Assembly (NCBI RefSeq): GCF_001720165.1
Contig: NZ_MCRI01000001.1
Location: 62,001-126,000, forward strand
Direction of reading: 5' to 3'
Length of the DNA stretch: 64,000 nucleotides
DNA from: Methylophaga muralis
Lineage (GTDB): Bacteria; Pseudomonadota; Gammaproteobacteria; Nitrosococcales; Methylophagaceae
Shown here: one piece after another, positions 8,913 to 19,293 of the stretch
How the letters are laid out: the number at the start of each line of letters is the position of its first letter
Position numbering within the stretch: position 1 is the first letter of the stretch
Notes under the pieces: model-generated
Told to the model about the DNA's origin: nothing
Databases searched by the model: none
What the model saw: the letters and a program-made list of their open reading frames with translations, nothing else
Made by a program: the position numbers and the translations under genes

Positions 8913-11309
8913 ATGTCGCGACTTGTGTCACGCCTTTTAATATGGGGCTTTACCCTTCTGATAGCTGGTCTGCTGTTTATCGCTGTAGCCTATCTATTTC
9001 TGTCACCTAAACTCCCTAGTGCTGAATCACTGCGCACGGTGCAATTACAAATTCCTTTACGTGTATTTAGTGAGGAAGGCTTGTTGATGGCTGAGTTCGG
9101 CGAAAAACGTCGCATACCAGTCACTTACGATGAAATTCCGTACAAACTTATCGAAGCCTTTCTGGCTGCAGAGGATGATCGTTTTTTCCAGCATCCTGGA
9201 GTGGATTATCAAGGCCTGATCCGAGCCGCTTATTCGTTAGCGCTTACCGGTGAAAAAGCGCAAGGTGGCAGTACAATCACCATGCAGGTAGCACGTAATT
9301 TCTTCTTAAGTAACGAAAAAACCTATTTGCGCAAAATCAATGAAATTATTTTGTCGCTTGAAATAGAAAACACTTTATCTAAGGAAGAAATCCTCGCTCT
9401 ATACCTTAATAAAATCTTCTTGGGTCACCGCTCATATGGAGTTGGCGCAGCTGCCGATGTTTATTACGGCAAAAGACTTGAAGATTTAACACTGGCTCAA
9501 ATGGCCATGCTCGCCGGTCTTCCCAAAGCTCCTTCCACCACCAATCCGATCACCTCTCCTGAAAGAGCATTAAATCGGCGGAATTATGTACTGAGAAGAA
9601 TGCTGGATGTCGGCTATATAACACAGGCCGAATATCAGGAAGCACTTAAAGAAGAAGTGAGTGCCCGCTATCATGGACGTGAAATTGAAGTTTATGCCCC
9701 GTATGTTGCTGAAATGGTACGGACATATATAGTTGATGAATATGGCGAACTAGCCTATGAAAACGGCATGCGAGTATTTACAACTATTAAAGCCAAACAT
9801 CAGCAAGCATCAACAAAAGCTTTGCAGGATGCTCTTCTGGCCTATGACAAACGCCATGGCTACCGAGGCGCCGTTGCCAAGGTTGATCTAAGTGAATTAC
9901 CGGATTTAGCAGCCTCGGAACTTCATCTGAAAGATTATTCAATAATTGGCTCTATCAGCCCCGCCTTGGTACTGAGTATCGAAAATAATGTTGCACAGGT
10001 ATTTGTAAAACGCTTGGGCCAAATTGAACTCCCTTTTTCAGCCGTCAGTTGGGCACAACCGCAATTGAGTGCCAATAGCATGGGCCCAAGACCGCAGACT
10101 ATCTCTGATGTATTGGCAGTTGGCGATATTGTGTATCTTCGCGCCTTAGAAGAAGATTCATGGCAATTGGCCCAAATTCCTGAAGCTCAAGCTGCTTTAG
10201 TATCGCTAGCATCAGAGGATGGGGCCATTACTTCACTGCAAGGTGGATTTGATTACTTTCACAGCAAATTTAATCGGGTCACCCAATCCAAACGACAGCC
10301 TGGTTCCGGCTTTAAACCCTTTGTGTATTCGGCTGCATTGGAGAAAGGCTACACCGCGGCAACGGTTGTAAACGATGCGCCAGTGGTATTTGATGATCCT
10401 GGGCTTGAAAATGTCTGGCGCCCAGAAAATTATAGTGGTCGTTTTTTCGGCCCAACCCGCTTGAGGGAAGCACTCACTCACTCGCGAAACTTAGTTTCAA
10501 TTCGTCTGCTTAGAGATATCGGCATTGCCTACACCGTAGATTACGTGCAACGTTTTGGTTTTACACCAGAGCAGGTTCCGGCCAATCTTTCGGTTGCCTT
10601 AGGTAGTGGTAATGCTGCACCGTTAGACATGGCTCGTGCATATGCGACTTTGGCAAATGGCGGTCATTTGGTGAATCCTTATATTATCTCCCGTATAGAA
10701 AACTCCGCGGGTGAGGTAATAATGCAGACCAAACCACACAAAGTGTGTGACAACTGCGCTGTTCCAACTGAAGCAATATCCGAAGAAGAAGCTTTAATGC
10801 AGGCTGAACTGTTAGGTTTCTATCCTGCCAAACAAGTCATCACACCGCAAAATGCATTCATTGTTAACAGCATGTTGCGAGATGTGGTGAAATTCGGCAC
10901 CGGCAGGCAGGCACTTAGCCTGAATCGAAACGATTTGGCAGGTAAAACCGGTACGACCAATGATCAACTTGATGCTTGGTTTAATGGTTATACCCCGGAT
11001 TTAGTCGCTGTCGGTTGGGTGGGTTTTGACAACCCTCGCACATTGGGACGATACGAAACTGGTGGCCGCGCTGCATTACCAATGTGGATTGATTTTATGC
11101 GAGTGGCTCTTGCTGATATGCCTCAACACGCTTTCGAGCAACCCGTAGATATGGTGACCGTTCGGATTGATCCACAAACAGGATTACTGGCTCGTCCAGG
11201 GGATTCGGATGCCATCTACGAAACCTTTCACAAGGACAATGTGCCTGCGATGCGCGGTGGAAGCAGTTCCACACCTGACCAGGATGATTCACTTATTGAT
11301 TTGTTCTGA
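8913..11309 (+). CDS. mrcA: Penicillin-binding protein 1A (bifunctional transglycosylase/transpeptidase)
   Basis: Class A PBP of 798 residues that polymerises and crosslinks peptidoglycan in the periplasm. A short cytoplasmic tail and one membrane helix (about residues 8-31) precede a GT51 glycosyltransferase domain with AAEDDRFFQHPG (catalytic Glu) and GGSTITMQ. An inserted OB-like region follows, then the transpeptidase with its three motifs: SGFK (nucleophile Ser), SRN and KTGTT. Divergent from pilM, the classic ponA/pilMNOPQ arrangement of gammaproteobacteria and pseudomonads. All key residues are intact. Confidence 0.96.
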   Translation: MSRLVSRLLIWGFTLLIAGLLFIAVAYLFLSPKLPSAESLRTVQLQIPLRVFSEEGLLMAEFGEKRRIPVTYDEIPYKLIEAFLAAEDDRFFQHPGVDYQGLIRAAYSLALTGEKAQGGSTITMQVARNFFLSNEKTYLRKINEIILSLEIENTLSKEEILALYLNKIFLGHRSYGVGAAADVYYGKRLEDLTLAQMAMLAGLPKAPSTTNPITSPERALNRRNYVLRRMLDVGYITQAEYQEALKEEVSARYHGREIEVYAPYVAEMVRTYIVDEYGELAYENGMRVFTTIKAKHQQASTKALQDALLAYDKRHGYRGAVAKVDLSELPDLAASELHLKDYSIIGSISPALVLSIENNVAQVFVKRLGQIELPFSAVSWAQPQLSANSMGPRPQTISDVLAVGDIVYLRALEEDSWQLAQIPEAQAALVSLASEDGAITSLQGGFDYFHSKFNRVTQSKRQPGSGFKPFVYSAALEKGYTAATVVNDAPVVFDDPGLENVWRPENYSGRFFGPTRLREALTHSRNLVSIRLLRDIGIAYTVDYVQRFGFTPEQVPANLSVALGSGNAAPLDMARAYATLANGGHLVNPYIISRIENSAGEVIMQTKPHKVCDNCAVPTEAISEEEALMQAELLGFYPAKQVITPQNAFIVNSMLRDVVKFGTGRQALSLNRNDLAGKTGTTNDQLDAWFNGYTPDLVAVGWVGFDNPRTLGRYETGGRAALPMWIDFMRVALADMPQHAFEQPVDMVTVRIDPQTGLLARPGDSDAIYETFHKDNVPAMRGGSSSTPDQDDSLIDLF

Positions 11310-11319
11310 CAAACCTACC

Positions 11320-11350
11320 TTCTTCCGGCAACATCCTGCCGGAAGAAAAT
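11320..11350 (+). terminator. Terminator-like hairpin after mrcA
   Basis: Perfect 11-bp stem TTCTTCCGGCA / TGCCGGAAGAA with a 6-base loop, starting 10 bases after the mrcA stop. There is no good T-run after it on the plus strand, so it may be a 3'-end stabiliser. The rest of the spacer to 11596 shows nothing recognisable. Confidence 0.5.
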
Positions 11351-11596
11351 CAGCTGGTTAACTGTTCACATTTCAAAGGCCCTAGCCTATCTGCTTGAAA
11401 AATGAACCTGAGTGAATTCAATGAGACCATTTGCGAAGATAAACTGGTCTTAACTATGAGAATAACTGGCTCCAATCAAGCGAGTTTCAACTCAGCAATG
11501 TGAAGACAACTGTCTAAATGTTCGCAATGTATTTGTTGGGGAATATCAAGCTTTAACTGTATGCATTCTGGGAGCTTAAAAGCAACCAATGTTGAA

Positions 11597-13072
11597 CTAG
11601 CGAATACGTTTAGCCATTTGCCCCGGCTTCAACTCACCATTTGGATAATGACCATTTAATAATCGCAATTGTTGGATTGGACTATTACTGATCCGGGTAG
11701 TGGCCGCCCAGTTTGCATAGCTATCATTATTTCCCACCTTAACGACTTCTATACGCTGTGCTTTGGCTAAGTGTTTTTCGTCATCTCGCAAGGCATGAAA
11801 GCTCATCACTGTTTCACGGAAACTGGCATCAAACTTACTAAAATCTCCAGCCGCTTTGGTGGTGGCGATGAAAATAAAGGCTTGCTCACGCAGATATAAA
11901 ACCGCAACACGAACATTTTTGCCTTCTGCCACTGCAATACCGGTATAACCCTGCAGGCCATGACTGGTAATCGCTTCACCACTCTTCAGATCTTTAATAT
12001 TCAGTCGGTCACGGATGAATTCCGCCGGTGTCTGTTTACGATTAAGATCGGAAACACCCATCTCAATAATCGCTAAACCTTGTGGAGCCACCGCACGCAA
12101 ACTGGTTGGATTATTTTGGATATGCCAATTAACTGGAAAGCTCAAAGCAAACTGCATATCACCATGATAAAAGTTTCTGCCTGACCGAATTCCCTGGGAC
12201 TCGCTATCGCCAAACACCATGCCGTCAATCCGCTGCAGGTAACGCTCAACACCTTCTTCACCCTGAGCAGAAGTTTTATAACGATCTGCCGCCTTAACTA
12301 CTTCCTGCAAACGCGTATCGTTGTCCGGGTGAGAGGCAAACAGGCCGTGATAACCCTGGTAGTCCTGTCCTTGCTTTTTAGCTTCTGCTTCAGCAAAGGT
12401 AGCCTGATCTTTTAACACCCCGATCACATTAATCATAGCCTGAGGGTTATAGCCCGAACGGGCCAGATATTCTGCACCAAGTCGATCCGACTCTAATTCG
12501 TGTTCTCGACCATAACCACTAAGCAAAGCGCCACCGAACATATTAAATAAGTCCTGCGCGCCAGCAGTACGCATTCCCGGCACCAGGATTGCACCAAGTG
12601 TGTAACCTAGATTAGCCGCTTGAGCAGCACTTTGCTGACGGACGCCGTGTCTTGCAGTAACATGGCCAATCTCATGCCCTAGAACGGCGGCCAGTTCAGC
12701 CTCGGAATTAAGATAAGACATTAAGCCGCGGGTGATATAGATATAGCCGCCAGGTAAGGCAAAAGCATTGATAACCGGCGAATCCAGCACGGTGAATCGA
12801 TAAACCAGATCATCACGATGACTGACTACAGCAAGTCTTTGCCCTACTTCCTGCACATATCTTTGCAGTGCTTCATCTTCATACAGACCGTATTCTTTGA
12901 CGATCTGCGGATGATAAGTACGGCCCATCTCCAGCTCTTTGCTTTCACTGAACATCACAAAGTCTTGCCCGCCAGTTACTGGATTTTGCGCACAACCCGT
13001 AACAAATCCCAAAAACAACAAAGCCCCTGTCAATCGACAGAGGCTTTGGTATGTAGCTTTAATGGTGTTCAT
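11597..13072 (-). CDS. M48-family metalloprotease lipoprotein (BepA/YfgC-like)
   Basis: Zinc protease predicted to act in periplasmic outer-membrane protein quality control. The protein has a signal with lipobox VTGC followed by AQNPVTGGQDF, the HEIGHVTARHG zinc motif (HExxH), and the downstream glutamate in ELESDRLGAEYLARSGY. After the protease domain comes a ~200-residue C-terminal region that resembles the extension of BepA-like proteases. The frame runs on to 13198, but that would overlap the L31 gene; the ATG at 13072 begins a proper signal peptide and is preferred, giving ~491 residues. Confidence 0.85.
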   Translation of the reverse strand: MNTIKATYQSLCRLTGALLFLGFVTGCAQNPVTGGQDFVMFSESKELEMGRTYHPQIVKEYGLYEDEALQRYVQEVGQRLAVVSHRDDLVYRFTVLDSPVINAFALPGGYIYITRGLMSYLNSEAELAAVLGHEIGHVTARHGVRQQSAAQAANLGYTLGAILVPGMRTAGAQDLFNMFGGALLSGYGREHELESDRLGAEYLARSGYNPQAMINVIGVLKDQATFAEAEAKKQGQDYQGYHGLFASHPDNDTRLQEVVKAADRYKTSAQGEEGVERYLQRIDGMVFGDSESQGIRSGRNFYHGDMQFALSFPVNWHIQNNPTSLRAVAPQGLAIIEMGVSDLNRKQTPAEFIRDRLNIKDLKSGEAITSHGLQGYTGIAVAEGKNVRVAVLYLREQAFIFIATTKAAGDFSKFDASFRETVMSFHALRDDEKHLAKAQRIEVVKVGNNDSYANWAATTRISNSPIQQLRLLNGHYPNGELKPGQMAKRIR

Positions 13073-13100
13073 TAGTAACTTCGGCTTATTGCCCGGAAGT

Positions 13101-13301
13101 TTACTTTCCGTATTTTTGACGGAATTTATCAACACGACCGGCGCTATCAAGCATTTTTTGTTTGCCGGTGTAGAACGGGTGACATTCTGAGCATACATCC
13201 AGCGTCAGGTCATTGCCGCGTGTTGAACGGGTTTTGAAGCTGTTACCGCAGCTGCAGGTAACATTGATTTCGCTATAATCTGGATGGATATCCGCTTTCA
13301 T
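13101..13301 (-). CDS. rpmE: Ribosomal protein L31 (zinc-binding form)
   Basis: A 66-residue protein starting MKADIHPDY at 13301; the frame extends to 13340 but the added residues are not L31-like. Four cysteines (CSC near residues 16-18 and CxxC near 37-40) make this the zinc-containing type. The conserved HPFYTGKQK segment is present. It is part of the 50S ribosomal subunit. It lies 28 bases upstream of the M48 protease gene. Confidence 0.96.
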   Translation of the reverse strand: MKADIHPDYSEINVTCSCGNSFKTRSTRGNDLTLDVCSECHPFYTGKQKMLDSAGRVDKFRQKYGK

Positions 13302-13425
13302 ATCTGTTCTCGCCAATAATAATGTTTGCCTGACAAACATACAAAATACGTTTGCCCTTTCTGAACCGCGTAATTCTACTGATCAGCCATCGTTTCAGCA
13401 AGCCTTAAATAAGTATTTATTTTTA

Positions 13426-14001
13426 TTAAGACTTTTGAGCCACTAACAGGGCCTGATTACGCCAGCCTTGGGTAATGTCTCCCAGCAAATTCTCTTCACG
13501 ATACGCTCTGATTTTGAGACCAGCAAATAAATGCAACAGTTCATTATCAGCCAGTAAAAATTCAGGATTTTGCGGGCCTTTGTTTTCCACTTTGTTGCGA
13601 CAAAAGGTCTGATAAAACACCAAACCGTTAGGTTTTAATGCGTCAACAAGTTGTGCACACAAAACACGATCCAGAAAATGACTGACTACAATTACATCAA
13701 ACCTGTTTTTTGCCGGTGGTGCAGCAGACACATCTCGCTTTTCGGTCAGCACATCCAGCTGACGGCGTTTTGCTTCGACTGCTAGTTTTGTTAGTGCCTC
13801 ACCGCTGATATCCCAGGCTTGGGTTTGTAAACCATGTTTGGCCAACAATAGCGCATTTGCCCCCAAACCACAGGCGAGATCTAGAGCATGACCATGTTTG
13901 GGTAATAAATGCTGATTTTGCTCTAAGACTAATGCAGGTTCTGGATAATTAACTACCGCTTCTCGGTAGCGTTCATCCCATTTATTTTGAATATCGCTCA
14001 T
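13426..14001 (-). CDS. Class I SAM-dependent methyltransferase
   Basis: A 191-residue protein with the SAM-binding motif I ALDLACGLGANALLLA (about residues 38-53), an acidic motif II region, and FDVIVVSHFLDR as motif post-II. The fold belongs to the small methyltransferase-11/TehB-like group; the substrate is not evident. The start directly abuts the trkH stop, so the two are probably co-transcribed. Confidence 0.75.
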   Translation of the reverse strand: MSDIQNKWDERYREAVVNYPEPALVLEQNQHLLPKHGHALDLACGLGANALLLAKHGLQTQAWDISGEALTKLAVEAKRRQLDVLTEKRDVSAAPPAKNRFDVIVVSHFLDRVLCAQLVDALKPNGLVFYQTFCRNKVENKGPQNPEFLLADNELLHLFAGLKIRAYREENLLGDITQGWRNQALLVAQKS

Positions 14002-15453
14002 TTAGCGACGCCAGAATGCTGGTGTCAGCACCACTAACAAGGTGAAGATTTCCAGACGGCCTAACAACATGGCAACACATAATATCCATTTTGACGTGTC
14101 ATTGATCTGCCCAAAATTCGCTCCAACATCCCCAAGGCCTGGCCCCAAATTATTCAAGCAAGCCGTAACAGCAGAAAAAGAAGTTACCACGTCAAGACCT
14201 GTCGCCATCAGCATTAAATGCATGATGCTGAAACAGAACACGTATAAGGCAAAGAAACCCCATACGGCACCAACCACTTTTGATGGTAGCGCTTTACCAT
14301 TGACCTTAATGGCAAATACCGCATTGGGATGAATCAAACGTAAAACTTCACGATAGCCTTGTTTGAACAACAACATGGCTCGAATAACCTTGATACCACC
14401 ACCGGTCGAGAAAGCACAGCCGCCGATATAGCTGGTCATTAACAATAATATTGGCAGAAAACCCGGCCATAAATAATAGTCTGTCGTGGTAAAACCGGCT
14501 GTTGTTCCGATTGAAACAGCCTGAAAAATACCGTGATGAGCTGAGGTCCAACCATCATCAAAAGTGCCGGTAAAATATAGATAAACGCTTGTGATCAGCG
14601 AGATGATAAACATAATGCTTAGAAACACTTTCAACTCGGAATCACGCAAATAATGCATCAAACTACGATGCCGCCAGGCTAGAAAATGTAATGAAAAGTT
14701 CATCGCCGAAATCAGCATAAATGCCACCGCAATCATCTCAATAGTCGCGCTGTTAAAGAAGCCCATGCTGGCATCGTGTGTGGAAAAACCGCCGATAGCG
14801 ACAGTAGAGAAACTATGTCCGATAGCATCAAACCAAGTCATTCCGGCCCAGCGATAAGCAATGGCACAGGCAACGGTTAAACTTAAATAGATATACCAGA
14901 GTGCTTTCGCGGTTTCGGTAATACGTGGGGTTAATTTGGCATCTTTCATCGGTCCAGGGGTTTCCGCCCGATACAGCTGCATACCACCAACACCTAATAA
15001 AGGCAGAATGGCCACGGCTAAAACCACGATCCCCATACCACCTAACCATTGCAGAAACTGTCGATAAAATAATACAGCCTGCGGCAGCGTATCCAAACCG
15101 ACTAATACCGTGGCACCGGTCGTGGTTAAACCCGACATCGACTCAAATACCGCATCGGTAATGCTCATCTGTGGTGATTCAGTCAGATAAAACGGCAAAG
15201 CCCCGGAAAAACCCAAGGCAATCCAGAACATCACCACGACGATAAAACCATCACGGATCTTCAATTCTTTCCGATGTTTTCTGGCAGGAAGCCATAACAA
15301 CAAACCAACGCTAACCAGGATGACAAACGCAGTCAAAAACGCTGTTGCAGCACCATCATCAAACCACCAGGAAACCAGCACAGGTGGCAGCATGGTAATA
15401 CTGAATAAACTCAGCAAGATGCCCAGAATGCGCTGGATGGTCATTAATTGCAT
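14002..15453 (-). CDS. trkH: Trk-system potassium uptake protein TrkH
   Basis: Integral membrane K+ channel-like subunit of 483 residues that works with cytoplasmic TrkA. Repeated membrane-pore-membrane units are visible, with filter glycines in SGLTTTGATVLV, GGFSTHDASM, TAGFTTTDYY and LNNLGPGLGDVG. No trkA is in the window, although the distant KefB-like protein has its own TrkA-N domain. It lies 6 bases after lnt and abuts the methyltransferase gene. Confidence 0.94.
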   Translation of the reverse strand: MQLMTIQRILGILLSLFSITMLPPVLVSWWFDDGAATAFLTAFVILVSVGLLLWLPARKHRKELKIRDGFIVVVMFWIALGFSGALPFYLTESPQMSITDAVFESMSGLTTTGATVLVGLDTLPQAVLFYRQFLQWLGGMGIVVLAVAILPLLGVGGMQLYRAETPGPMKDAKLTPRITETAKALWYIYLSLTVACAIAYRWAGMTWFDAIGHSFSTVAIGGFSTHDASMGFFNSATIEMIAVAFMLISAMNFSLHFLAWRHRSLMHYLRDSELKVFLSIMFIISLITSVYLYFTGTFDDGWTSAHHGIFQAVSIGTTAGFTTTDYYLWPGFLPILLLMTSYIGGCAFSTGGGIKVIRAMLLFKQGYREVLRLIHPNAVFAIKVNGKALPSKVVGAVWGFFALYVFCFSIMHLMLMATGLDVVTSFSAVTACLNNLGPGLGDVGANFGQINDTSKWILCVAMLLGRLEIFTLLVVLTPAFWRR

Positions 15454-15459
15454 AGTAGA

Positions 15460-16971
15460 TTATTGGTCTAAACGGCGGTGAAGTTGAAGATAATACGCCC
15501 ATAGGGCCAGTAACAACAAAGTACTAATCAACAATGGCCATTGTCCCCAACGAACATACGGAGTGCTGCCATCTCGTGGTTGAATTTCCCCAGTCAGCAC
15601 AGCTTGTTCGAATTGAGGACTTTGATTCTGGATTTTACCCTTGTAGTCAATAAACGCTGAAATACCATTGGTAGTGACCCGTAAAATCGGTCTGCCGGTT
15701 TCCAGTCCTCGACTACGCGAGATCTGTAAATGCTGGTGCGGGGCAAACGAATCGCCATACCAGGCATTATTGGTAGCATTGATCAGCATCGTTGCCACCG
15801 GCACGGTATCGAGGACCTCTGAGGAAAATGCATCTTCATAACAAATTGAGATACCCACAGGCTGTCCGGCAAGCGTCATCTGCGGTTGATTGACAGAACC
15901 TGGAACAAAAGCTGACATCGGTAAATCAAAAAACTTTATTAATCCACGCAGCGTTTCAAAAGGAACATAATCACCAAATGGCACCAAGTGACGTTTGTGA
16001 TAGAACACCGGTGTTTCGGTCAGACTGACCATGCTGTTGTAATAATCGTCACCATTTTCATCCAGCACCGGCAGGCCAAGAATAATATCAGTATTTTGCC
16101 CACGAGCTTCGCGCCCCAAGGGAGCAAGATAGCCTTCATCTATTTGATGGTAAAACGCTGTTGCCGCATTTTCCGGCCAGACAATAATGTCAGCATCCCA
16201 GTTCTGACGACTCAAATCAGCATAAAGCTGCAAGGTATTACGCAATTGTTGCGGATCCCATTTAATTTCCTGCGGCACATTGCCTTGTATCAATGCTGCT
16301 TTGAGCGGCTCACCAGTAGGTTGTGTCCAATCAACAGATTGCAAAGTATAAGCACTGCCCCAAATGACTACGGGCAACAATATTAGTGGCCATTTACGCT
16401 GGCTGATAACGATAGCCAAACACCCAGCGGTCAGAGCTACTAACCAGGATGCGCCATGTACACCAATTAACGGAATAAAGCCGGCAAGCGGACCTTCAAT
16501 TTGTCCGGTGCCCACTTCCAACCAGGGAAAACCGGTTAAAAACCAGGCCTTAAACCACTCAAATAATAGCCAGCCTATAGGCAGTAAAATCAGAAAATCT
16601 TTGCTGGAGAAGAATGGTCCGGTCAGACGTTTGAGTAGCCAGCCCAACCCGCCAATCATTAAACCCAAGGCAACCACAAATAAGGCTGTCAGTAACCCTG
16701 CGAGAAAAACACTCGCCTGGCCAAACACATGGATGGCTACATAGACCCAGGAAACGCCAACGCCGAACATACCGGCGCCAAACAAACTGCCACGCCAAAA
16801 TGCTTGTCTTGGTGTGACATGCTGCCAACTCATAAACAAGATCAGCAGGCTGATTATGGCTAGCGGATAAAAATGAAAAGGTGACAGGCTTAACGGCAGA
16901 ATGGCACCAGCAACTAATGCTGCCCAACTACCAAACGCACCTTGCCAAGCTTTATGCCCGGGGATTGTCAT
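15460..16971 (-). CDS. lnt: Apolipoprotein N-acyltransferase
   Basis: Adds the third acyl chain to the N-terminal cysteine of lipoproteins in the inner membrane. About six membrane helices in the first 200 residues precede a nitrilase-like periplasmic domain. The catalytic triad is visible: Glu267 in VWPENA, Lys326 in YHKRHLVPFGD, and Cys377 in ISICYED. The 503-residue length is normal. The gene follows corC with a one-base overlap in the conserved ybeY-corC-lnt order. Confidence 0.95.
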   Translation of the reverse strand: MTIPGHKAWQGAFGSWAALVAGAILPLSLSPFHFYPLAIISLLILFMSWQHVTPRQAFWRGSLFGAGMFGVGVSWVYVAIHVFGQASVFLAGLLTALFVVALGLMIGGLGWLLKRLTGPFFSSKDFLILLPIGWLLFEWFKAWFLTGFPWLEVGTGQIEGPLAGFIPLIGVHGASWLVALTAGCLAIVISQRKWPLILLPVVIWGSAYTLQSVDWTQPTGEPLKAALIQGNVPQEIKWDPQQLRNTLQLYADLSRQNWDADIIVWPENAATAFYHQIDEGYLAPLGREARGQNTDIILGLPVLDENGDDYYNSMVSLTETPVFYHKRHLVPFGDYVPFETLRGLIKFFDLPMSAFVPGSVNQPQMTLAGQPVGISICYEDAFSSEVLDTVPVATMLINATNNAWYGDSFAPHQHLQISRSRGLETGRPILRVTTNGISAFIDYKGKIQNQSPQFEQAVLTGEIQPRDGSTPYVRWGQWPLLISTLLLLALWAYYLQLHRRLDQ

Positions 16972-17840
16972 TATTCTGTTTCGCTTTCGCTATCAGTTGC
17001 TTCGGGTAATATCACCATACGTAATAAATGTACGCGGCGTTTATCTGCTCGTAACACCGTAAACTCAAACTGACCAATGGTGACCTGCTCTCCCCGGCCG
17101 GGCAAATGACCGAATTGATTCACTACATGTCCACCGACGGTATCAAAATCATCGTCACTCCACTCTGTTTCAAAATACTCGTTAAAGTCTTCGACGGGAG
17201 TCAATGCTTTAATGGTGAAAGTGTTTTCATCACGTTGCAGAATCGGCGCATCATCGTCCACATCGTGCTCGTCTTCAATTTCACCAACGATTTGTTCTAA
17301 AACATTTTCGATGGTGATCATGCCGGCCACACCACCATACTCGTCGACAACGATTGCCATATGATTGCGACGGGCGCGAAATTCGCGGAGTAACACGTTT
17401 AAACGTTTACTTTCAGGGATAAACACAGCTGGTCGTAACAATTCACGTAAATCAAAATTAAATTCACCAGAACTAACAACTGCGGACAGTAAATCTTTGG
17501 CGAGCAGGATACCAATGACATCATCACGATCATCATCAATCACTGGAAAACGTGAATGGGCTGTTTCGGTAACCAGTTTGAGGGTTTCTTCTGCCGGAGC
17601 ATCTCTTGAAACCATAACCACTTGAGACCGCGGAATCATAATGTCGCGGGCCTGCATTTGTGAGACGCTCAAAGCGCCTTCAACAATCGACAGGGCTTCG
17701 GCATCCAAAATATGCCGTTCTGACGCATTGCGTAACAATTCAATCAGCTGTTCCTGATCTTTTGGCTCCAGGAACAAATTACTTAATTTTCGCACCCAGG
17801 AAACTGGACTGTCTGAGCGACTCGGTCGTCCCTCACTCAT
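16971..17840 (-). CDS. corC: CorC-type CBS-domain protein (HlyC/CorC family)
   Basis: Cytosolic CBS-pair protein with a C-terminal CorC_HlyC domain, 289 residues, no membrane helices. Two CBS motifs occur near residues 70-190 ([37 protein letters not shown]), and the CorC domain follows near 205-280. Homologues are linked to magnesium/cobalt efflux (E. coli YbeX) and ribosome metabolism. It overlaps ybeY by 4 bases and lnt by 1 base, which supports co-transcription. Confidence 0.92.
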   Translation of the reverse strand: MSEGRPSRSDSPVSWVRKLSNLFLEPKDQEQLIELLRNASERHILDAEALSIVEGALSVSQMQARDIMIPRSQVVMVSRDAPAEETLKLVTETAHSRFPVIDDDRDDVIGILLAKDLLSAVVSSGEFNFDLRELLRPAVFIPESKRLNVLLREFRARRNHMAIVVDEYGGVAGMITIENVLEQIVGEIEDEHDVDDDAPILQRDENTFTIKALTPVEDFNEYFETEWSDDDFDTVGGHVVNQFGHLPGRGEQVTIGQFEFTVLRADKRRVHLLRMVILPEATDSESETE

Positions 17841-18301
17841 GATGTAACCCTCTGCTCTATATAAGGATTGTTGATAGCAAGTTTTTGTAAAATACTAATT
17901 TCCAATGATTCCATCAATTCGGCTTCATCGTCTTCAATGTGGTCATAGCCAAGTAAATGTAAACAACCATGCACAATCAAATGTGCCCAATGATCATCAA
18001 TGGCTTTATTTTGTTCGGTAGCTTCTCGTTCCACCACCGGTACACACAACACCAAGTCACCTAATAACATAGGCTCTAACGGCACAGGTGACTCAAAGGG
18101 AAAAGATAAAACATTGGTAGGAGAGTTTTTGCCGCGATAATCGTTATTCAATTCGGCACTTTCGGTCTCGTCCACCAAGCGAATACTTAATTCACAGTCT
18201 TCGTTGACTTCGGCCAGTGCAGCACTGGCCCAGAGTTGAAATTGTTGTTCAGACGGTACATCTGCATCAGTTGCCTGCTGCAAATCAATAATGACGTTCA
18301 C
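17837..18301 (-). CDS. ybeY: Endoribonuclease YbeY
   Basis: Metal-dependent RNase needed for 16S rRNA 3'-end maturation and ribosome quality control. The 154-residue protein contains the zinc motif [15 protein letters not shown] (HxxxHxxxxxH) and the upstream TNVLSFPF segment. It overlaps phoH by 4 bases upstream and corC by 4 bases downstream, the universal phoH-ybeY-corC arrangement. Confidence 0.95.
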   Translation of the reverse strand: MNVIIDLQQATDADVPSEQQFQLWASAALAEVNEDCELSIRLVDETESAELNNDYRGKNSPTNVLSFPFESPVPLEPMLLGDLVLCVPVVEREATEQNKAIDDHWAHLIVHGCLHLLGYDHIEDDEAELMESLEISILQKLAINNPYIEQRVTS

Positions 18302-19272
18302 GACTTTGTTTCAGCCTTTTCATAAGCCAAGATAACTTTTTGTACCAAAGAATGACGGACCACGTCTTTGGCCTGGAAGAAGGTAAAACCAATACCTTCA
18401 ACATCTTTTAATACTTCGATTGCATGACGTAAACCAGAACGTACTGAGCCCGGTAAATCTACCTGAGTAATATCACCGGTAATTACAGCAGTGGAGTTAT
18501 AACCAAGACGGGTCAGAAACATTTTCATCTGCTCAACAGTCGTGTTCTGCGCTTCATCAAGAATGATAAATGATTCATTTAAAGTACGGCCACGCATATA
18601 CGCCAGTGGTGCAATCTCAATGACATTTCGTTCAATCAACTTGGCCACTTTTTCAAAGCCAAGCATTTCATAGAGTGCATCAAACAATGGCCGTAAGTAC
18701 GGATCCACTTTTTGTGCTAAATCACCCGGCAGAAAACCGAGTCGCTCACCGGCTTCAACTGCAGGTCTGACTAACACGATACGTCTGGCAAAATCACGTT
18801 CCAACGCTTCTACTGCACAGGCAACCGCTAGATAGGTTTTACCGGTACCGGCTGGACCCACACCAAAGTTGATGTCATGAGTCATCACCCGACGTAAGTA
18901 GGCTTGTTGATTTTCACCCCGCGCTTTGATCAGGCCGCGCTTGGTTTTGATGGTGACTTCTTTTTCTTCTTCAAAACCGGTAATTTCGGTGCCGCCTGAT
19001 TCACGAATCGCTAAGTGCACTTGCTCAGGTTCTAAAACAGATTGGGCCGTATCGGCATACAGGGCATGAATCACATCCTGAACTTCACTGAGAATATCCG
19101 GCTTACCAATGATCTGGAATTTGCCACCTCGGTTATTGATTTCAACACCAAATCCGCGCTCCATCATCCGGATATGTTCATCCAGGTGACCGCAAAGATT
19201 GGCTAAACGGGGGTTGTCCGAAGGACTTAATTCAAAGCTTATCGTGTCAACTGTTACAGTTGGAGTGACCAC
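18298..19272 (-). CDS. ybeZ: PhoH-like ATPase (YbeZ)
   Basis: Cytoplasmic PhoH-family NTPase of 324 residues. Walker [12 protein letters not shown] lies near residues 138-148, and Walker [10 protein letters not shown] near 230; SVLEPEQ and the KH-like N-terminal region are typical of YbeZ. The family partners with YbeY in RNA metabolism. It overlaps ybeY by 4 bases and follows miaB by 21 bases, as in many gammaproteobacteria. Confidence 0.93.
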   Translation of the reverse strand: MVTPTVTVDTISFELSPSDNPRLANLCGHLDEHIRMMERGFGVEINNRGGKFQIIGKPDILSEVQDVIHALYADTAQSVLEPEQVHLAIRESGGTEITGFEEEKEVTIKTKRGLIKARGENQQAYLRRVMTHDINFGVGPAGTGKTYLAVACAVEALERDFARRIVLVRPAVEAGERLGFLPGDLAQKVDPYLRPLFDALYEMLGFEKVAKLIERNVIEIAPLAYMRGRTLNESFIILDEAQNTTVEQMKMFLTRLGYNSTAVITGDITQVDLPGSVRSGLRHAIEVLKDVEGIGFTFFQAKDVVRHSLVQKVILAYEKAETKS

Positions 19273-19293
19273 AAATTTGATTCCAAAAAGGAG

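Noticed and set aside
13073-13198. N-terminal extension of the M48 protease
   Set aside because: It lies inside the L31 gene in another frame; the signal peptide starts at 13072.
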